A stretch of DNA of 64,000 nt from Nitratireductor mangrovi (GCF_007922615.2 NZ_CP042301.2:3766001-3830000), one strand, 5' to 3'. Numbered from the stretch's first letter, positions 26,517 through 33,652 are shown. Notes: generated from the letters alone by a model not told the origin. A program made the numbers and translations.

Positions 26517-28013
26517 ATGCAGGAACTCGGTCATTTCATCGGCGGCAAGCATGTTGCAGCCACCGGCGGGCGCAGCCAGGACGTGATGCAGCCCATGGAC
26601 GGCACCGTGCGCGGCAAGGTCGCGCTCGGATCGGCAGCGGATTTGCGCAAGGCGGTCGAAGACGCCAAGGCGGCACAGCCGGCCTGGGGCGCGACCAACC
26701 CGCAGCGCCGCGTGCGCGTCCTGATGAAGTTCCTCGATCTGGTCCAGCAGGAGTATGACAGCCTCGCCGAACTGCTCGCCCGCGAGCACGGCAAGACGAT
26801 CGCCGACGCCAAGGGCGACATCCAGCGCGGCCTCGAGGTAATCGAGGTCTGCATCGGCGCCCCGCATCTGATGAAGGGCGAATACACCGAAGGCGCCGGC
26901 CCGGGCATCGACATCTATTCCATGCGGCAGCCGCTCGGCGTCGTGGCCGGTATCACGCCGTTCAATTTCCCGGCGATGATCCCGCTCTGGAAAATCGGCC
27001 CGGCGATCGCTTCCGGCAACGCCTTCATCCTGAAGCCGTCCGAGCGCGATCCCGGCGTGCCGATGCGCATTGCCGAACTCTTCATCGAGGCGGGGCTGCC
27101 GGCCGGCATCCTCAATGTCGTCAACGGCGACAAGGAGGTGGTCGACGCCATTCTCGACGATCCGGACATCAAGGCGGTCGGCTTCGTCGGCTCGACCCCC
27201 ATCGCGCAGTACATCTATTCGCGCGCCACGGCCAACGGCAAGCGCGCCCAGTGCTTCGGCGGCGCCAAGAACCACATGATCGTCATGCCCGATGCCGACA
27301 TGGACCAGACCGTCGACGCGCTGATCGGCGCCGGCTACGGCTCGGCCGGCGAGCGCTGCATGGCGATTTCGGTCGCCGTACCGGTCGGCAAGGAGACCGC
27401 TGACCGGCTGGTCGAGCGCCTGATCCCCCGCGTCGAAAGCCTCAAGGTCGGTCCCTCGACCGATTCGTCCGCCGATTTCGGGCCGCTGGTCACGAAGCAG
27501 GCGCTGGAGCGCGTCAAGGGCTATGTCGATCTCGGCGTCAAGGAAGGTGCCAAGCTGGTGGTCGACGGCCGCGACTTCTCCATGCAGGGCTACGAAGGCG
27601 GCTATTACATGGGCGGCTGCCTTTTCGACGAGGTGAAGCCGGACATGCGCATCTACAAGGAAGAGATCTTCGGCCCCGTGCTGTCGGTCGTGCGCGCCGC
27701 CAACTATGAAGACGCGCTGAAGCTCCCGGATGAACACGAATATGGTAACGGCGTCGCCATCTTCACCCGCGACGGTGACGCCGCGCGCGATTTTGCCGCC
27801 CGCGTCAATGTCGGCATGGTCGGCGTCAATGTGCCGATTCCGGTGCCGATCGCCTATTACACCTTTGGCGGCTGGAAGGGCTCGGCCTTCGGCGATCTGA
27901 ACCAGCACGGCCCCGACGCCTTCCGCTTCTACACCAAGACCAAGACGGTGACGTCGCGCTGGCCGTCCGGCATCAAGGACGGAGCGGAATTCGTGATACC
28001 GACGATGAACTGA
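26517..28013 (+). CDS. mmsA: Methylmalonate-semialdehyde dehydrogenase (CoA-acylating)
   Basis: This 498-residue enzyme of valine, inositol and pyrimidine catabolism converts (methyl)malonate semialdehyde to propionyl- or acetyl-CoA. Family features are FIGGKHVAATGGR, the MMSDH-type GVVAGITPFNFPAMIPLWKIGPAIA, VGFVGSTPIAQYIY, the catalytic Cys281 in GSAGERCMAIS and EIFGPVLSVVRA. A ribosome site (GGGAGCGAG) precedes ATG 26517. Its last 14 codons are duplicated just downstream as a relic (28069-28167). Confidence 0.96.
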   Translation: MQELGHFIGGKHVAATGGRSQDVMQPMDGTVRGKVALGSAADLRKAVEDAKAAQPAWGATNPQRRVRVLMKFLDLVQQEYDSLAELLAREHGKTIADAKGDIQRGLEVIEVCIGAPHLMKGEYTEGAGPGIDIYSMRQPLGVVAGITPFNFPAMIPLWKIGPAIASGNAFILKPSERDPGVPMRIAELFIEAGLPAGILNVVNGDKEVVDAILDDPDIKAVGFVGSTPIAQYIYSRATANGKRAQCFGGAKNHMIVMPDADMDQTVDALIGAGYGSAGERCMAISVAVPVGKETADRLVERLIPRVESLKVGPSTDSSADFGPLVTKQALERVKGYVDLGVKEGAKLVVDGRDFSMQGYEGGYYMGGCLFDEVKPDMRIYKEEIFGPVLSVVRAANYEDALKLPDEHEYGNGVAIFTRDGDAARDFAARVNVGMVGVNVPIPVPIAYYTFGGWKGSAFGDLNQHGPDAFRFYTKTKTVTSRWPSGIKDGAEFVIPTMN

Positions 28014-28167
28014 CCGGACGGTCTTTCCGCCTGCGCGTCCTCGCCTTTCGGCTGCGGTCGCGGGGGCAGGCATCAAGGACGGGGCCAAGTTCGTCATTCC
28101 GACCATGAACTGACCGGGCCGTTTTCCTCGAGCGCGCTCTCGCCTTTCGGCTGTGGGCGCGCGGGCA
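27969..28167 (+). repeat. Imperfect 100-bp tandem duplication of the mmsA 3' end
   Basis: Positions 27969-28068 (last 14 mmsA codons, stop and downstream) are repeated at 28069-28167. Both copies encode GIKDGA-E/K-FVIPTMN-stop, but with synonymous third-base changes (gtg/gtc, ata/att, acg/acc), and both continue into the same non-coding TCGCCTTTCGGCTG motif. Synonymous divergence suggests the second copy is the tail of a former mmsA paralogue, left after recombination, not a recent slippage product. Confidence 0.8.
28069..28113 (+). pseudogene. Remnant of a second mmsA (last 14 codons and stop)
   Basis: The frame reads GIKDGAKFVIPTMN then TGA, matching the C-terminus of intact mmsA just upstream but with different codons. 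No start or upstream coding sequence is left, so it cannot be expressed as an independent protein. Confidence 0.7.
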
Positions 28168-28196
28168 GCCACGAAGCTCCCGAAAGACAGTTCAAG

Positions 28197-28218
28197 GGCG
28201 CGGCTTTTCGGCCGCGCC
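28197..28218 (+). terminator. Possible terminator downstream of mmsA
   Basis: GGCGCGGC-TTTTCG-GCCGCGCC is an 8-bp perfect stem, followed by TTCGCTGCTT, which is only a weak T tract. It is the strongest hairpin before the next gene on this strand. Confidence 0.4.
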
Positions 28219-28307
28219 TTCGCTGCTTCATCGGGCGGACACATCTGCGTGCTTAGCAGCACTGTATCTTGCCCCCGGCAACGCCCGTCACCATATTCCT
28301 GAACAGA

Positions 28308-28329
28308 GCGGGAACAAATGTGTTCCCGC
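28308..28329. repeat. Inverted repeat GCGGGAACA/TGTTCCCGC
   Basis: A perfect 9-bp inverted repeat with the 4-base centre AATG lies 123 bp upstream of the small secreted protein gene at 28452. It could be an operator or a hairpin; nothing in the sequence decides between these. Confidence 0.4.
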
Positions 28330-28391
28330 CAAGGGCAAACCGGAACAGAACAAGGGGTGACGCAATGGAGACGTCAATTCCGGCAACAACC

Positions 28392-28433
28392 GTTCCGGCG
28401 TAGCGAGACGCCTTTCATCTCCTTCGCCGGAAC
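28392..28433. repeat. Inverted repeat flanking the leader of the 28452 gene
   Basis: GTTCCGGCG (28392-28400) and CGCCGGAAC (28425-28433) are perfect complements around a 24-base loop, ending 2-3 bases before AAGGAG of the next gene. As RNA it would form a stem next to the ribosome site, so a translational control role is possible. Confidence 0.4.
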
Positions 28434-28451
28434 CAGGCAAGGAGATGTGTG

Positions 28452-28787
28452 ATGTTGACGAAGGCGATACGCGGGGCCGCGGCGCTCCTGATCTCATCCG
28501 TCGCTCTCATGCCGGCCCAGGGCTGGACGCAGATATTGCCGCGCGGGCCCTGTGGCGACCGCGACAGCATCGTCGAATGGCTCGATGAACGTCACGGCGA
28601 AAGCCAGAGCGGCTTCGGACTTGCCGGCGACAGGGCGCTGCTGGAACTTTTCACCTCTGTAGAGGGAACCTGGACGATCCTCTTGTCAGGGACGACCGGA
28701 CGCTCCTGCCTGATGGCCGCTGGTACCTCCTGGACGGACGTCGAGCCTCCGATTGAGGACACGGCCCAGCCTGCGGGTGATCGTTAG
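28452..28787 (+). CDS. Small secreted two-cysteine protein (first of tandem paralogues)
   Basis: This 111-residue protein starts at ATG 28452 behind AAGGAGATGTGTG. A signal peptide (about 1-26, MLTKAIRGAAALLISSVALM) precedes a mature domain with GPCGDRDSIVEWLDERHGES, ALLELFTSVEGTWTILLSGT and GRSCLMAAG. The two cysteines probably form a disulfide. The next gene encodes a clear paralogue with the same CG-(D/E)-R, GTWTIL and SC-xx-AAG motifs. The family is unknown to me; a periplasmic location is predicted. Confidence 0.75.
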   Translation: MLTKAIRGAAALLISSVALMPAQGWTQILPRGPCGDRDSIVEWLDERHGESQSGFGLAGDRALLELFTSVEGTWTILLSGTTGRSCLMAAGTSWTDVEPPIEDTAQPAGDR

Positions 28788-28922
28788 ATTCAGCAACGGC
28801 GCGCCGCGTTTCTTTCGACACCTTTTATTCCGTGATGGAACCGCGTGGCCGTCCCGCGCTTTCTGCTCCCAGCGAGGCCGCCGCGCCTTGATGGCCGGGC
28901 GGGTGCCGCTCTGGAGGCAGAC

Positions 28923-29282
28923 ATGAAACGTATTCTGGTATCGGCAGTTGCGGCCGCGATCGTGGTTCCCGCCTTTGCATCGCAACTCATGCCCTCAAGC
29001 CGCGATCGAGCGGAACAACCCGGAGCCGAGACGACGGCGAGGCTGGCGCCCGGCCGGATGTGTGGCGAACGGGCCATGCTGGCCGCGGAACTCGAGCGCC
29101 AGTTCGGCGAGTTGCAGGTGGCGACCGGCCTCGTCGACCGAAGCGCCATCATGGAGATTTTTGTCTCGCACTCCGGCACCTGGACTATCCTCGCCACCGG
29201 CACCGACGGCGCCAGTTGCGTCGTCGCCGCGGGCGACGGTTTCGACACCGGCAAGCCGGTTCAGCAGGCCGCCGACAGCTAG
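28923..29282 (+). CDS. Small secreted two-cysteine protein (second of tandem paralogues)
   Basis: This 119-residue protein starts at ATG 28923, preceded by GGAGG. A signal peptide (MKRILVSAVAAAIVVPAFAS) is followed by RMCGERAMLAAELERQFGEL, IMEIFVSHSGTWTILATGT and GASCVVAAGDGF. It shares the spacing of both cysteines and the GTWTIL core with the product of the gene at 28452 and is best seen as an ancient duplicate. No enzyme motif is visible. Confidence 0.78.
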   Translation: MKRILVSAVAAAIVVPAFASQLMPSSRDRAEQPGAETTARLAPGRMCGERAMLAAELERQFGELQVATGLVDRSAIMEIFVSHSGTWTILATGTDGASCVVAAGDGFDTGKPVQQAADS

Positions 29283-29288
29283 GCGCTA

Positions 29289-29336
29289 GCGCAATTCCAA
29301 GAGAAGTGGAAATCGGTATTCCGACCGGAATTGCGC
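29289..29336. repeat. Palindromic intergenic repeat of rhizobial type
   Basis: GCGCAATTCC (29289-29298) and GGAATTGCGC (29327-29336) enclose a body containing AAGTGGAAATCGGTATTCCG. This closely resembles a short palindromic element I recall as dispersed between genes in many Rhizobiales genomes. Only one copy occurs in this window, so the assignment rests on recall of the motif. Confidence 0.55.
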
Positions 29337-29386
29337 AGAAACAAGCAGTTGGGGCCGTTCGACGATCCTGTGAACGATGAACGGCT

Positions 29387-30040
29387 CTACCGGCGGACGG
29401 CGGCTTCCGCGTGTGAGCGCAACAGCGCCATGAGCCGTTTCGCTTCCTTGCCGGCGGCTTCCTCGTCGCGATCGAGGATCGCCTTGATGATGCCGACATG
29501 ATGCTCGGCCGCTTCCGTGAGCCCCGTATCGCTTTTGTAGCGGAACCAGAAGCGGCGGCTATGGGTCTGCAGGGGTGCGGCGAGGCGTGATGCGTAGGGG
29601 TTTTCCGCCGCGAGCGCCATGGCCTCATCGAGCGCCTTGTCGGCCTCGAGGAAAAAGATGACGTTGCCGTTGATCACCGCGCGCTGCATCGCGAGTGCCG
29701 CCTCGCGGAATTGCTCTGCCGCCTCGTTGGCGACATTGCGTGCCGCCTGGCGGGCCAGCAGGATCTCCACGCCACGACGCGCGTCGATGACCTTGCGCCA
29801 GTCGCCGACATGAAGTGCCGCGACCGCAATGCCGGCCCGTGGGCGGATTTCCATCAGGCCTTCCCACGACAGGCGTTGTATCGCCTCCCGTACCGGCGTC
29901 CGGCCGAGCCCGATCCGCTCGACCAGCGCCGTCTCCGTGGTCACGCTGCCGGGCGCCAGATCGAGTGTCACGATCAGCCTTTCCAGCGCTCGGTAGGCGC
30001 GCGCCGCCGCGGGTTCGCTCGGTATTTGCTCTGAAGGCAC
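29387..30040 (-). CDS. GntR family (FCD) regulator of the hydroxyproline operon
   Basis: This 217-residue repressor has a winged-helix GntR domain (PAAARAYRALERLIVTLDLAPGS, ALVERIGLGRTPVREAIQRLSWEGLMEIRPRAG) and an FCD effector domain (VIDARRGVEILLARQAARNV, FLEADKALDEAMALAA, EHHVGIIKAILDRDEEAA). GTG 30040 was chosen because AAGGAGCAGCC precedes it; a longer frame to 30106 would run through the operators. It is divergent from the three hydroxyproline genes and flanks two 21-bp operators, so it is probably the equivalent of rhizobial HypR, responsive to hydroxyproline or a catabolite. Confidence 0.88.
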   Translation of the reverse strand: MPSEQIPSEPAAARAYRALERLIVTLDLAPGSVTTETALVERIGLGRTPVREAIQRLSWEGLMEIRPRAGIAVAALHVGDWRKVIDARRGVEILLARQAARNVANEAAEQFREAALAMQRAVINGNVIFFLEADKALDEAMALAAENPYASRLAAPLQTHSRRFWFRYKSDTGLTEAAEHHVGIIKAILDRDEEAAGKEAKRLMALLRSHAEAAVRR

Positions 30041-30050
30041 GGCTGCTCCT

Positions 30051-30071
30051 TGATATATTTTTGATATATCA
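30051..30071. promoter_or_regulatory. GntR operator copy 1 (regulator side)
   Basis: This 21-bp site (TGATATATTT then TTGATATATCA) contains the palindrome TGATATATCA at 30062-30071. It lies 11 bp upstream of the regulator's GTG and matches the second copy at 19 of 21 positions, suggesting autoregulation. Confidence 0.75.
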
Positions 30072-30085
30072 CTGACCGGCGGCGC

Positions 30086-30115
30086 TTGACAACGCTTGAC
30101 GGTCACAGATATATC
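30086..30115 (+). promoter_or_regulatory. Probable promoter of the hydroxyproline operon
   Basis: TTGACA (30086-30091) is followed after 18 bp by TATATC (30110-30115); a second TTGACG at 30096 offers an alternative. The -10 lies inside operator copy 2, as expected for repression by the GntR protein. Confidence 0.5.
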
Positions 30116-30127
30116 TTTGATATATCA
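30107..30127. promoter_or_regulatory. GntR operator copy 2 (enzyme side)
   Basis: This 21-bp site (AGATATATCT then TTGATATATCA) contains the palindromes AGATATATCT (30107-30116) and TGATATATCA (30118-30127). It is in the same orientation as copy 1, 56 bp away, and 14 bp before the deaminase start. Confidence 0.75.
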
Positions 30128-30141
30128 GATGGAGCGGAACA

Positions 30142-31035
30142 ATGTGGACAGGTGTTTTCCCTGCCGTCACGACCAAATTCACCAAGGACGACGGCCTCGA
30201 CCACCACGAGATGGAGCGCTGCTTCGGCCTGCAGATCGACGCCGGCTGTGACGGGCTCATCGTCGCCGGCTCGCTCGGCGAAGGGCCGATGCTGTCCCAA
30301 GACGAAAAGCTCGATGTCCTCGCCACGGCAAGAAAGGCGGCGGGCGGCAGGCCGGTCCTGTTGACGGTCAACGAGGCCGGGACGCGCGAAGCCTGCGCGA
30401 TGGCGAAGAAGGCGGCCGCGGCCGGTGCCGACGGGCTGATGGTCGTGCCGAGCCCGATCTATCACACCGACCCCGACGAAACCGTCGCTACGCTTTCGGC
30501 CGTCGCCGCGGCCGGCGACCTGCCGGTGATGATCTATTCCAACCGCATCGCCTACCGGGTCGACGTGACCATCCCGGTCATGGAGCGGCTGGCCGGCGAC
30601 TCGCGTTTCGTGGCGATCAAGGAATCCTCCGACGACATCCGCCGCTCCATCGACATCATCAACGCTTTCGGCGACCGCTTCGACCTCTTCACGGGTGTCG
30701 ACAACCTCGCTTTCGAAGCGCTTTCGGTCGGCGCGGTCGGCTGGGTGGCCGGGCTTGTCACCGCTTTCCCGCACGAGACGGTCGCAATCTATCGCCTGAT
30801 GAAGGCCGGTCGCCGCGACGAGGCGCTCGCGATCTATCGCTGGTTCCGGCCGCTGCTCGACCTCGATGTCTCGACCTACCTCGTTCAGAACATCAAGCTG
30901 GCGGAGGTGCTCGAAATCGGCACCAACGACCGGGTGCGCATGCCGCGCCAGCCGCTCTCGGGCGAAAGGCGAGCCGCGGTCGAGCAGATCGTCCGGGCGG
31001 CCATCGCCAGCCGTCCGCAACTGCCCGGCTTCTGA
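30142..31035 (+). CDS. DapA-like 1-pyrroline-4-hydroxy-2-carboxylate deaminase
   Basis: This 297-residue member of the dihydrodipicolinate synthase family has the Schiff-base Lys160 in FVAIKESSDD, the catalytic tyrosine region PVMIYSNRIAYR and the entry motif CDGLIVAGSLGEGPMLSQDEK, where DapA itself has GTTGE. With the neighbouring FAD dehydrogenase and proline racemase-like epimerase it fits the deaminase that turns 1-pyrroline-4-hydroxy-2-carboxylate into 2-oxoglutarate semialdehyde. It is first in the operon, behind two operators. Other DapA-like aldolase activities cannot be excluded from sequence alone. Confidence 0.85.
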   Translation: MWTGVFPAVTTKFTKDDGLDHHEMERCFGLQIDAGCDGLIVAGSLGEGPMLSQDEKLDVLATARKAAGGRPVLLTVNEAGTREACAMAKKAAAAGADGLMVVPSPIYHTDPDETVATLSAVAAAGDLPVMIYSNRIAYRVDVTIPVMERLAGDSRFVAIKESSDDIRRSIDIINAFGDRFDLFTGVDNLAFEALSVGAVGWVAGLVTAFPHETVAIYRLMKAGRRDEALAIYRWFRPLLDLDVSTYLVQNIKLAEVLEIGTNDRVRMPRQPLSGERRAAVEQIVRAAIASRPQLPGF

Positions 31036-31053
31036 GCGGACGGGGCCGGGCGC

Positions 31054-32313
31054 GTGGCCGATGTCACCAGCTCCCCGGAGATCGATGTCGCCATCATCGG
31101 AGGCGGCATTGTAGGTATTTGCGCGGCTAACTATCTTTGCCACGCGGGTCGGGATGTGCTGGTCATCGACCGCAGCGGTATCTGCGAGGAAACCAGTTCG
31201 GGCAACGCCGCCGCACTGGCCTTTTCCGACGTGCTGCCGCTTGCCCAGAAGGGCATGATCCGCAACCTGCCCCGATGGCTGCGCGATCCGCTCGGCCCGC
31301 TCTCGATTCCGCCTTCCTATTTCCCGACACTGCTCCCATGGCTTCTCCGCTTTGCCTCAGCGTCGCGCCCGTCGCGCTACGACGCGGCCCTCGCCGCACA
31401 GGCCTCGCTGATGAAGCTGGCGGAAGCGGAGTGGTCAAGCCTTATGGATCGGACCGGCACCGGAACGATGCTGCGCGCGGACGGTTCGCTGGAGCTTTAC
31501 GAGAGCGATGCGGAGTTCCAATCCTCCTTGCCCGGCTGGTCGGCCCGCGAGCGTTTCGGCATCGACTTTCGCCATCTCGACAGCGAAGGCATTGCCGAGC
31601 TGCAGCCCGGCCTGTCGCGCCAGTTCGTGCGCGGGACCTTCGTGCCGGGCTGGAAGACGGTGGCCGACCCGAAACGCCTCGGCGAGGCGATCTGGACCGC
31701 CACGGAAGCTCGCGGTGCCGGGTTCCGGAAGGGCGACGTCGCGCTCATCGTTCCGACCGGCGACCGTATCGCCATTCAGTTGCGTGAAGGCCGGACGCTG
31801 CTGGCCAGGAACCTTGTCATCGCCGCCGGCGCATGGTCGCATCTCCTGGCGCGGTCGACGGGCGACAAGATCCCGCTCGAGACGGAGCGCGGATACAACA
31901 CGACCTTGTCGGCCGGCGCCTTCGACCTCAGGCGCCAGCTCATCTTTTCCGCGCACGGCTTCGTCGTCACACCGCTCGCAACCGGCATACGGGTCGGCGG
32001 CGCGGTCGAGTTTGCCGGGCTGCGCCGGCCGCCTGATTTCCGGCGCGCGAAGGCGATGCTGGCCAAGGCCGCGCGCTTCATGCCGGGACTGGAGACGCAA
32101 GGCGGCCGCGAATGGATGGGCTTCAGGCCGTCCCTGCCTGACTCCCTGCCCGTGATCGGCCGCGCGCGCAAGGCCGGCAATATCGTCTATGCCTTTGGCC
32201 ATGGCCATCTCGGCCTGACCCAGGCCGCCGCTACCGGCCGCTTGATTTGCGATCTCGTTTCGGGCGAATCTCCGCCGATCGAGCTTTCCCCGTTCAGCCC
32301 GCAGCGTTTCTGA
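31054..32313 (+). CDS. FAD-dependent D-amino acid (D-hydroxyproline) dehydrogenase
   Basis: This 419-residue DadA-like protein has an N-terminal dinucleotide-binding fold (IDVAIIGGGIVGICAANYLCHAG, then VLVIDRSGICEETSSGNAAA), the substrate domain GYNTTLSAG and the C-terminal FAD motif AFGHGHLGLTQAAATGRLI. The GTG start at 31054 is 18 bp after the deaminase stop with a poor ribosome site. By position it should oxidise cis-4-hydroxy-D-proline to the pyrroline, passing electrons to the respiratory chain. D-proline or other D-amino acids are alternatives. Confidence 0.85.
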   Translation: MADVTSSPEIDVAIIGGGIVGICAANYLCHAGRDVLVIDRSGICEETSSGNAAALAFSDVLPLAQKGMIRNLPRWLRDPLGPLSIPPSYFPTLLPWLLRFASASRPSRYDAALAAQASLMKLAEAEWSSLMDRTGTGTMLRADGSLELYESDAEFQSSLPGWSARERFGIDFRHLDSEGIAELQPGLSRQFVRGTFVPGWKTVADPKRLGEAIWTATEARGAGFRKGDVALIVPTGDRIAIQLREGRTLLARNLVIAAGAWSHLLARSTGDKIPLETERGYNTTLSAGAFDLRRQLIFSAHGFVVTPLATGIRVGGAVEFAGLRRPPDFRRAKAMLAKAARFMPGLETQGGREWMGFRPSLPDSLPVIGRARKAGNIVYAFGHGHLGLTQAAATGRLICDLVSGESPPIELSPFSPQRF

Positions 32314-32325
32314 TCCGGTTTCCCT

Positions 32326-33327
32326 ATGGCGCGTCACTCCTTCCACTGCATCGACGGCCACACCTGCGGCAATCCGGTGCGTCTCGTCGCTGGTGGCGGG
32401 CCGTTGCTGCAAGGCCGCACGATGATGGAGCGGCGGGCGCATTTCCTGGCCGAGTTCGACTGGATCCGTACCGGGCTCATGTTCGAGCCGCGCGGCCACG
32501 ACATGATGTCCGGCTCGATCCTTTATCCGCCGACCCGCGAGGATTGCGACATCGGCATCCTGTTCATCGAGACCTCCGGCTGCCTGCCGATGTGCGGCCA
32601 TGGGACGATCGGGACGGTCACCTTCGCCCTCGAACACGGCCTGGTGCGGCCGAAAACGCCGGGCGAACTCCGCCTCGACACGCCGGCCGGCCTCGTCGTC
32701 GCGCGCTACCGGCAGGAAGGGGACCATGTCGAGGAGGTCCGCATCACCAACGTGCCGTCCTTTCTCCATGCCGAAGCTCTTGCCGTGGAATGCCCCGACC
32801 TCGGCACGCTCACCGTCGACGTCGCTTATGGCGGCAATTTTTACGCCATCGTCGAACCGCAGGCGAACTATCGCGACATGGCGGATTATTCGGCCGGCGA
32901 GCTCGTGGCATGGAGCCCGATCCTGCGCGAGCGCCTCAACGCGGCTCATACTTTCGTCCACCCGGAAAACGCCTCGATCCGCGGCCTCTCCCACATTCTG
33001 TGGACCGGCGCGCCGACCGTCGACGGCGCCAGCGCCCGCAATGCCGTCTTTTACGGCGACAAGGCGATCGACCGCTCGCCCTGTGGCACCGGAACTTCGG
33101 CGCGCATGGCCCAGCTTCACGCCAGGGGCGCCTTGCGCGCCGGCGACAGCTTCGTGCATGAATCGATCATAGGCTCGCTGTTTCATGGCCGCGTCGAAGA
33201 AGAGGCGGCCGTTGAAGGTCGCCCAGCCATCATTCCGTCGATCGGCGGCTGGGCACGCGTCACCGGCTACAACACCATCTTCATCGACGACCGCGACCCG
33301 TTCGCGCATGGTTTTGTGGTTCGATGA
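32326..33327 (+). CDS. 4-hydroxyproline 2-epimerase (proline racemase family)
   Basis: This 333-residue enzyme has both catalytic cysteines of the proline racemase fold: Cys90 in GCLPMCGHGTIG and Cys253 in RSPCGTGTSA. The Cys/Cys pair marks an epimerase or racemase and not a trans-3-hydroxyproline dehydratase. The opening FHCIDGHTCGNPVRLVAGGGP is typical of 4-hydroxyproline epimerases. In context it converts trans-4-hydroxy-L-proline to the cis-D form, the first step of the pathway. It starts 12 bp after the dehydrogenase stop and closes the operon. Confidence 0.92.
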   Translation: MARHSFHCIDGHTCGNPVRLVAGGGPLLQGRTMMERRAHFLAEFDWIRTGLMFEPRGHDMMSGSILYPPTREDCDIGILFIETSGCLPMCGHGTIGTVTFALEHGLVRPKTPGELRLDTPAGLVVARYRQEGDHVEEVRITNVPSFLHAEALAVECPDLGTLTVDVAYGGNFYAIVEPQANYRDMADYSAGELVAWSPILRERLNAAHTFVHPENASIRGLSHILWTGAPTVDGASARNAVFYGDKAIDRSPCGTGTSARMAQLHARGALRAGDSFVHESIIGSLFHGRVEEEAAVEGRPAIIPSIGGWARVTGYNTIFIDDRDPFAHGFVVR

Positions 33328-33652
33328 GCGATCGCCGAAACAGCCCTGCGCTGGCAACGAAGTGGCTCGACACCATGCACGTTTCGTGCGCCTTGCGGAC
33401 CATTTGCGCAACGAAACACGGCGAAGAGGCAAGCGTCGCGCAGATTTGGCAAGGACATTGCGTTATGCCAATGCTAGCTTCCGCGCTGGTCCAAACGCTC
33501 GCCGGCCTCGAATGCGGCGCTGAGAGCGAGGTCGGCGGTGCGGCTGCGACCGGGAACTTTCCCGTTGCAATCCCGCTTCGAAGGTCTACGACTAGGGGAA
33601 ATACAATAAGGAATGCGCCCGTCCGGGCGACATTCGGCGGGGAGCCGCATAC
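33328..33652. other. 325-bp upstream region of the liv operon, no gene
   Basis: No coding sequence is supported. The region contains a near-palindrome TGCAC-GTTTC-GTGCG (33376-33390), a sigma-54-type element at 33447-33462, and an inverted repeat TTGGCA/TGCCAA (33446-33451 and 33466-33471). It should be the control region of livHMGF. Confidence 0.6.
33447..33462 (+). promoter_or_regulatory. Candidate sigma-54 (-24/-12) promoter of the liv operon
   Basis: TGGCAAG-GACA-TTGCG has GG and GC exactly 10 bp apart and differs from the TGGCACG-N4-TTGC consensus at one fixed position. It lies about 190 bp before livH. A match this good is expected only about 0.1 times in the whole window by chance. 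Nitrogen (NtrC) control is inferred; the nearby TGCAC-N5-GTGCG is only NtrC-like. Confidence 0.55.

Larger units (their letters stand above)
28014..28451. other. 438-bp intergenic region with mmsA relic and several hairpins
   Basis: No gene is supported here. The region holds the second mmsA tail (28069-28167), a hairpin at 28197-28218, the inverted repeat GCGGGAACA-AATG-TGTTCCCGC (28308-28329) and a further inverted repeat GTTCCGGCG/CGCCGGAAC (28392-28400 and 28425-28433) directly before the ribosome site of the next gene. The mixture looks like a rearranged junction. Confidence 0.6.

Noticed and set aside
26502..28262. 586-codon antisense frame across mmsA and the relic
   Set aside because: mmsA has all family motifs on the plus strand; the antisense product has no recognisable sequence.
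28301..28315. GAAC-N7-GAAC, an exact match to the inverted alphaproteobacterial LexA box
   Set aside because: About two such 8-base matches are expected by chance in 64 kb, and no SOS gene is adjacent in the right orientation.
31435..33432. 665-codon antisense frame across the hydroxyproline dehydrogenase and epimerase genes
   Set aside because: It spans two well-supported genes and their junction on the opposite strand; composition is that of a shadow frame.
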